Shown: positions 59,169 to 64,000 of the stretch, piece by piece | How positions within the stretch are numbered: position 1 is the first letter of the stretch | How the letters are laid out: each line of letters opens with the position of its first letter | Assembly (NCBI GenBank): GCA_037903355.1 | Contig: JBAJFE010000047.1 | Location: 620,001-684,000 of the forward strand | DNA length: 64,000 nucleotides | Reading direction: 5' to 3' | Source of the DNA: Trichuris trichiura | Lineage: Eukaryota > Nematoda > Enoplea > Trichinellida > Trichuridae | Made by a program: the position numbers and the translations under genes | The notes under the pieces: generated by a model | What the model saw: the letters and a program-made list of their open reading frames with translations, nothing else | Told to the model about the DNA's origin: nothing | Database searches by the model: none

Positions 59169-59620
59169 TTATGCTTTTGTCTTTAAATATGCGCTTAATG
59201 CTTTTTGTTTCTCGGAAGATAGCATGGATATACTGTATTTGTCGAAGAAAAAGTTAAATAATTCTATATCTTCCGCTGAAGAGATACGGTGCAGCGGTAC
59301 CTGTGATGAACCTGCAATGATTTGCATATCCCGAACTATCGACGACTCCGATTGATCAATGCACTCCTCTTTTTTCTCAAACTAGCAAGAAGATTATTCC
59401 TCTGCTTCGGATTCTTCCGGTACGGCCATGAATATCTTCTGCGTAAGTTCCGTTGCGTCTTCTTAAAAAGAAACATATTTTTATTAGGCTACACTTGAAT
59501 GACTTTGTTCGGCAACTCAGCCATATTTCAATCCTTTTGAGGCGTAGTTGAAGCTCTGCATTAAGATTTGCATTTCGCTGTTCGCACCTCCGAATTCTAC
59601 GGACGTCCCCAAGGTATACC
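59169..59620 (-). CDS. Unrecognised coiled-coil protein, C-terminal exons (tentative)
   Basis: The last exon, 59381-59169, has 70 clean codons and a TAA (QSESSIVRDMQIIAGSSQVP, SSAEDIELFNFFFDKYSI, KQKALSAYLKTKA). Upstream, a piece reading DATELTQKIFMA joins it across a possible 42-bp GT-AG intron. Before that a charged heptad-like segment, RRCEQRNANLNAELQLRLKR, looks like a coiled coil beginning after an AG near 59615. The introns are short but similar to others here. The donor after the coiled coil is weak. I do not recognise the family. More 5' exons probably lie at 59.6-59.8 kb. It could also be a decayed gene. Confidence 0.45.
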
Positions 59621-60355
59621 TTTACAATGTCGTAATTTTTTTACAAGTGAACTACTTCTAATCTTTCCTGATTAATGGAACATTTCATTTGTTTTTTGCT
59701 TACAGTGGTAAAGTGAAAGTAGGTTCAGTATTTGTGAATATGCTTAAATGGGTGGTGGTAGTAAGCGTTGGTTATTTTGTGCTAGGTAGAGATACCTCCT
59801 TTCTGCACTTAAGCTTACCCACAAACCTGCCGAAACATTTTATGTCTATTCTCAGGCGCTGAAGTTTTTTCCGATTGATATTTCTGCAAGCAAAAGAAAA
59901 GGAAAAGACTATATACTGTCAGGGTGTAGATTCTTAAAATTATGCGAAGATAGCAAAGTTATTTTGAACTTTATTTTTTTAAAATTATATTATTACTCTT
60001 CGGGGTAGCTGTTGCGCATTGATTGGCAAGTGTAACGATTTAAATCACGGTGCTTAACCTAACAGTCAACAAAAATGACAAAATTCAAAAATATGCTTTG
60101 GTCTTCATTTCGCTTAGCTTGTGTGTTTCAAATTGGGGGAATCGATGCATAGCGCAGTACAGTAAGACGCTGACAAAAACGATCTGTAGGTACTATTCTA
60201 TGCAGCGGTCCTTACAGATTGCGTATAAAGCGCTGTGCCGGGATTTCTCTACGTAAGTATTATTTGATATTTAATTCAGGCTTGAAAGGTCAGCCTGTTA
60301 ATATGAAATTCTTTCAAGGTGAAAAAGTGTTTGTTTGCACTTACTTACTCTGCTG
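59621..60355. other. Intergenic DNA, no firm gene
   Basis: A plus-strand frame at 60050-60256 ends near a GTAAGT donor, but no family or partner exon is seen. Nothing else recognised. Confidence 0.4.
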
Positions 60356-61858
60356 CTAATGTTTTTGTGAAGGTAAAGACTTACTAGACAACTTGCTGAA
60401 CGCTTTCGGTCGTTTCCAAATGCATAAAATGTACACCGGTATGCTGGTAAACATGATTAGCAATCCTATGGCTAGAACGATTTTCCTTGTTATTAATACC
60501 GTCACTGAGTGAGTACTTTGTTAAACGTACCTGTATCAACTGGATTAGCAATTATTGGTACGATAACGAGAAAAACGCATCCGATCAGAAATATGGCGGG
60601 AAAAATCAAGTTCACCTAAATAGATGAGAAAAAGAACATCCAGTGTGAAAGTTGTATTTTCTTAAACTTACCTTAATGACTCTTTGCGCGTTGGGCATAG
60701 AACGTCGTAGTAAGAACAAAGACATTGTAGCAAATGCAACTGCAAGCCAGTTGACAATTTGAATACAGTTTATCAATTGGTAGATGTCTTGACTGAGCGC
60801 CAAGAAAAGGCAGGAAAGAATGCCCTACGGACGAGACGACTTATCCAAGGCATTGTAAAAAATCGCGTTGTACGTAAAGGGCCCTCAATGACTGTATATT
60901 TTCTCCAGCTATTCTCGCGCTTACTTTAGCGCATAATTGTCTATACAGTTACTTAGTTCGCGTTTGAATCAAATGCTTTGCGAAAGGAGTTAGTAATTAA
61001 TTTTTGCTTTTAATCAACTTGAATTTTTCGCTTAAAACGAAGTTTATTTATTTTTTTTGAAATCATTAAGAACTTACGTTGCCTTTAATGATTTGGGAGT
61101 AGTGCAAAAAAGCACTGCGCTGTTCTATAGTTAACTCTCGATTTCAACGTCTGAACTGCCTTTTTCCTACACGTGTAGGAAAAACCTACTTATATCTTAA
61201 TACTACTGTATTCTTTTCAACCACCATAGGCTAACTTTGCTGAAAAGTAGTTTCTGCCCTACGCAATAGCTAATAACAAAAGCAAATATTTGCCTGTGAT
61301 AATTACCGTAGCTAAAATTGCCGGTGTGGGTGTCAAAAAGTCAATACTAATCAAGGTAAGCATTTGTGGCATGTGTCCTTCTCTTGCGCCAGCGAAGAAC
61401 AATCTAAAGTGAAAAAATTAACTTTCGGCATACACTTTTAACATTTTCGCGTAATTTATAGTTTTTATTAGTTTATTATATTATTATTATGCATATATTA
61501 TTAAAAATAATTTTCATTGCAGTTATGCTTAATAATAGTAGCGTTTAAGCGAATGTGCCTCCTTATTACATACATTAAAAACCATTTGAGCTTGCGTTCT
61601 GCTTCTGATTCAAAGTTAAATTCATTTTACTTTTTTACTGGGCAATTTCTTTCTGTATACTTATTAATATACTATTATCTATCTGTCAAGAACTGAGTCA
61701 AGTAGTTTACGTATATTTTCGCTTTGGAAAAGCTCAATGTTGGAATAGACGTACCGCGATGCTGTTAGGATAACTCCGTTGCATGATCCGACGGTTGAAC
61801 AAGCGACAAATATGGGCATAATCCAAGCAAACGAACCGTACACTTTGTTTGCGAAGGT
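60356..61858 (-). CDS. SLC7 LAT-type amino-acid transporter light chain, 3' half
   Basis: Five exons on the minus strand: 61858-61755, 61403-61307, 60824-60672, 60615-60531 and 60471-60356. All junctions are GT-AG with consistent phases, giving 184 residues plus stop. Family motifs in order: TFANKVYGSFAWIMPIFVAC, then STVGSCNGVILTASR, LFFAGAREGHMPQMLTLIS, FLTPTPAIL, LSQDIYQLINCIQIVNWLAV, MPNAQRVIKVNLIFPAIFLI, and NPVDTAIGLLIMFTSIPVYI at the end. These cover roughly the last five transmembrane helices. The IKVN stretch and the tail favour LAT1/LAT2 over y+LAT or xCT. Such proteins exchange neutral amino acids at the plasma membrane with an SLC3 heavy chain. The first half (helices 1-7) was not found before the Penelope-like element, so it lies past the window or is lost. 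Confidence 0.9.
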
Positions 61859-62335
61859 CTGAAAGATGTGGCTGTATACCAACGCGGCTATATGTCCATA
61901 GAACAAATTTTGTCAATTGCTATAAAGTTAAAACCTAATTTTTGAATGAATTTTCTCAAGTTAAGCGTACTACTATTTCAAGTCTGAATAGAAAAATATT
62001 TCATCTTCAGTCCGTGTAGAGTGCGCGTAAAGCTAATTTTAAATGTCCAACAGGGCAGGTGCCATTCTGCTGCGTTGTTAAATTCGGGATTTGCGTAGGC
62101 GTTGAAAACTTTTTTTAGGAAAGAATGAAGAAATATTACTTACACTATTTTCCAATTTGGTAAACTATCGATATTTCTTTTGAATCGTTCCGCTTTGCAA
62201 CTTTAGGAATGACTGGACTATAAATAGCTTTCTTTTTTACTGTATATTGAGTTGCTTTGAAAACATAGCTCCTCTTAACGGGTGTGTGTATCAACATTAT
62301 TGTACGGAAAAGCTACCCGTTCAAACAATTGTTTA
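61859..62335. other. Possible intron or 5' flank of the SLC7 gene
   Basis: No convincing upstream SLC7 exon was read here. Sequence is AT-rich with no recognised feature before the Penelope-like terminus. Confidence 0.4.
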
Positions 62336-62344
62336 ATTGCGAAG

Positions 62345-62374
62345 CTCTCGGGGATCACCTGTCCCCGTCTTCAG
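62345..62374 (-). ncRNA. Hammerhead-like core at the 3' end of Penelope-like element 2
   Basis: On the minus strand: CTGAAGA (62374-62368), CGGGG, a 9-nt loop, CCCC and GAGAGC. It parallels the CTGAAGA-CGGG...CCC-GAAAGC cores of the 52.1-52.3 kb palindrome, with GAGA replacing GAAA. The stem II pairing is clear. Stems I and III and the cleavage triplet were not established, so ribozyme activity is only inferred. Confidence 0.4.
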
Positions 62375-62487
62375 CGCAGGTAAATGACAGGGTGAGTGCT
62401 GGCACACCCCTTATGTGGGACTGATGCTTTAAACCGCGGGAGACTTGGGTCGTTTTAAAGGAGATGCGACATTATTTTAAAAAGGTA

Positions 62488-62615
62488 GAGGGGGGGGGCG
62501 GAAAACGGGGGCGGGGGACGGGGGTCAGGTACTGGGGACGGCGGAAGGGGAGCAACAAAGGGAGAAGAGAAAGAAAGAGTGGGAAAAAAAGAATGAAAGG
62601 GGGGGGCAAGGGAAT
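62488..62615. repeat. G-rich purine tract
   Basis: Plus strand is almost all G and A with many runs of three to nine G. This low-complexity tract lies in the 3' untranslated part of Penelope-like element 2. It gives spurious long frames on both strands. Confidence 0.85.
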
Positions 62616-64000
62616 TAACCGGGCTGGGGACACTTCCAAGTCACCGAGGCGCACCGTTATCGTCCCTGTACAGGCGATTCTTGTAGGTGGCAGCAGTTGG
62701 TTGCTCTGATGATGTTGGTCCAGGTGTCACTGACTGCGATGCCACCGTCCCTGTTAATTTTGGAATTGAACTTTATATAAAATGCTTCCTTCATCTTCCT
62801 AATCGTAAACTGCCTTTCCTTGCACAGCACTTTTGCACGCAGTTGACCCGTGCTGCGTGCTGTGCCACCGCTGAACTCTGGCTAAGCTTCCTCCATGGCA
62901 ACTCGCGGATCTAGTGTGGGCGGACGGCCACGTGACGTGATGGACGGTTCTCCGTTCAAACGGTTGACCGCGTTCCTGTACCTGGTTAAAGACCTCATGT
63001 GCTCCTGGAACCTGTGTGCCAGCGTATAGCATGTTTCACCAATGTACGTGGATGAACATCCACACTTGATTGCATAAACTACCTCAGGGCACTGGTCCAG
63101 AGGTACTCTTTCTTGGTCATTCCGTAATATTGAACGGAGGCTTGGGTTCCCTTTGAACCAGACTTGGAAGCCTAGTCTGTTCCCAAGCCTTTAGATTTTT
63201 TCGCCTAGGTCTGCGTAATATGGGAGGATCAGGCGCAGTCCTGGAGCAGGTCTTTTTGTCCTTGTCCTTCCTCCCAGTTTCCGCTGGACTGTTGAGTTTA
63301 TTATGCGGGTGGGGTATCCGTTCTTTTCAGAGGTTCTTCGGAGGTGGACCAGCTCCTCTTCCAAATATTCTGGACCGCAGATCGCCAAAGCTCGGTCCAC
63401 CATTCCCCCCAATATCCCAGTCATAATGTGTCGCGGATGGTGCGACGTGTACTCAACATATTTGTCTGCGTGCGTAGGTTTTCGGTAGACAGTAGTTTTT
63501 ATACCCTCTTGCGAGCGAATGATGAGGATATCCAAGAATGGGATTTTTCTTTCCATCTCTTTTTCAATGGTGAATTTTATCGTATTAGGGAATTCATGGT
63601 TTAATACTTCTAGAAAGACCTCTTCGTTTCCCCTTTTGATTATTGCAAAGGTGTCATCCACGTATCGTTTGAAAAACGTGGGCGCAATTTCACCATCGGT
63701 CTTGGAAAACACTCGCCTTTCCAAATATTCCATGAACACCTCCGCCAGTATCGGTGATAGTGGACTTTCCATCGGTGCACCGTTTTTTTGTTTGTATAAG
63801 GAGCCCTGGAAGTGGAAAGTGTTCGCCTCAAGCATGTAGAAGGAACATAGCTTGACTATGTGGAACGGGTTGAGTTTAGTGCGTCGAAGTAGAGTGTCGT
63901 CTGAATTTAGTAAGTCTAGTAAGACCTTTAAGGTTTCCGGTATCGGCAAGCTGGTGAATAAATCTTTGACATCATAGCTGACCGTGATATCTGTCGGTGC

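Larger units (their letters stand above)
62336..64000 (-). mobile_element. Penelope-like element 2 with RT and GIY-YIG endonuclease, running off the right edge
   Basis: The minus strand from 64000 leftwards reads as one nearly open frame. RT motifs: SYDVKDLFTSLP (motif A), NGAPMESPLSPILAEVFMEY, YVDDTFAII, PFLDILIIRSQEG, TVYRKPTHADKYVEY. A single TAA follows at 63190, then the frame continues to a GIY-YIG nuclease, VVYAIKCGCSSTYIGETCYT, then LAHRFQEHM (about 63080-62985). After a second stop near 62890 comes the C-terminal INRDGGIAVSDTW (about 62750). The order RT then GIY-YIG is diagnostic of Penelope-like elements. A G-rich low-complexity stretch lies at about 62488-62615. The N-terminal part is outside the window. 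Two stops make it probably inactive. Confidence 0.93.

Noticed and set aside
60050..60256. Plus-strand frame ending at a GTAAGT-like donor
   Set aside because: No start context, no recognised family and no following exon; it sits close to the 3' end of the SLC7 gene.
62464..62709. G/K/R-rich frames on both strands
   Set aside because: Produced by the purine tract in the 3' part of Penelope-like element 2.

Overview
This 64 kb window is animal (invertebrate) nuclear DNA. Genes are split by short GT-AG introns (about 42-61 bp where both sides are coding, plus a few longer ones). It contains clear homologues of animal housekeeping genes (XPA, a p24/TMED cargo receptor, an SLC7 amino-acid transporter) and many animal-type transposable elements. 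A nematode or related ecdysozoan is possible: there is a short TTAGGC run, compact introns and a mix of mariner, Tigger, Ty3/Gypsy, Copia and Penelope-like elements. The sequence alone does not settle the organism.

Layout. 1-3.2 kb: decayed Copia element on the minus strand, cut by an insert carrying half of a foldback element. 7.5-7.9 kb: a complete copy of that foldback element. 8.5-9.5 kb: minus-strand gene with two dsRNA-binding domains. 11.4-12.4 kb: dead mariner transposase. 13.76-30.55 kb: about 38 head-to-tail copies of a ~440-bp satellite. 30.55-35.65 kb: Ty3/Gypsy LTR retrotransposon with open gag and pol and a textbook -1 frameshift signal. It lies exactly between satellite and unique DNA and shows no target-site duplication. 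35.85-37.35 kb: XPA, a nucleotide-excision-repair scaffold.

39.6-50.9 kb: a local cluster of three divergent paralogues (KH-A minus, KH-B plus, KH-C plus), each with two KH-like RNA-binding domains, plus a two-exon gene for a very basic hydrophilic protein between A and B. Only KH-C keeps both GxxG loops. KH-B carries a frameshift in an A8 run. This is the least familiar part of the window.

51-56.6 kb: hairpins, a 113-bp-arm palindrome with hammerhead-like cores, a Penelope-like reverse transcriptase fragment, a Tigger/pogo transposon with matching terminal inverted repeats, and another foldback half. 57.1-57.95 kb: TMED4/9-type p24 gene (minus, 4 exons). 59.2-59.6 kb: unrecognised coiled-coil gene (minus). 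60.4-61.9 kb: 3' half of an SLC7 LAT-type transporter (minus, 5 exons). 62.3-64 kb: Penelope-like element with RT and GIY-YIG endonuclease (minus), running off the right edge.

Exon boundaries were deduced by eye from splice consensus, reading-frame continuity and similarity to known families. No database search was run.
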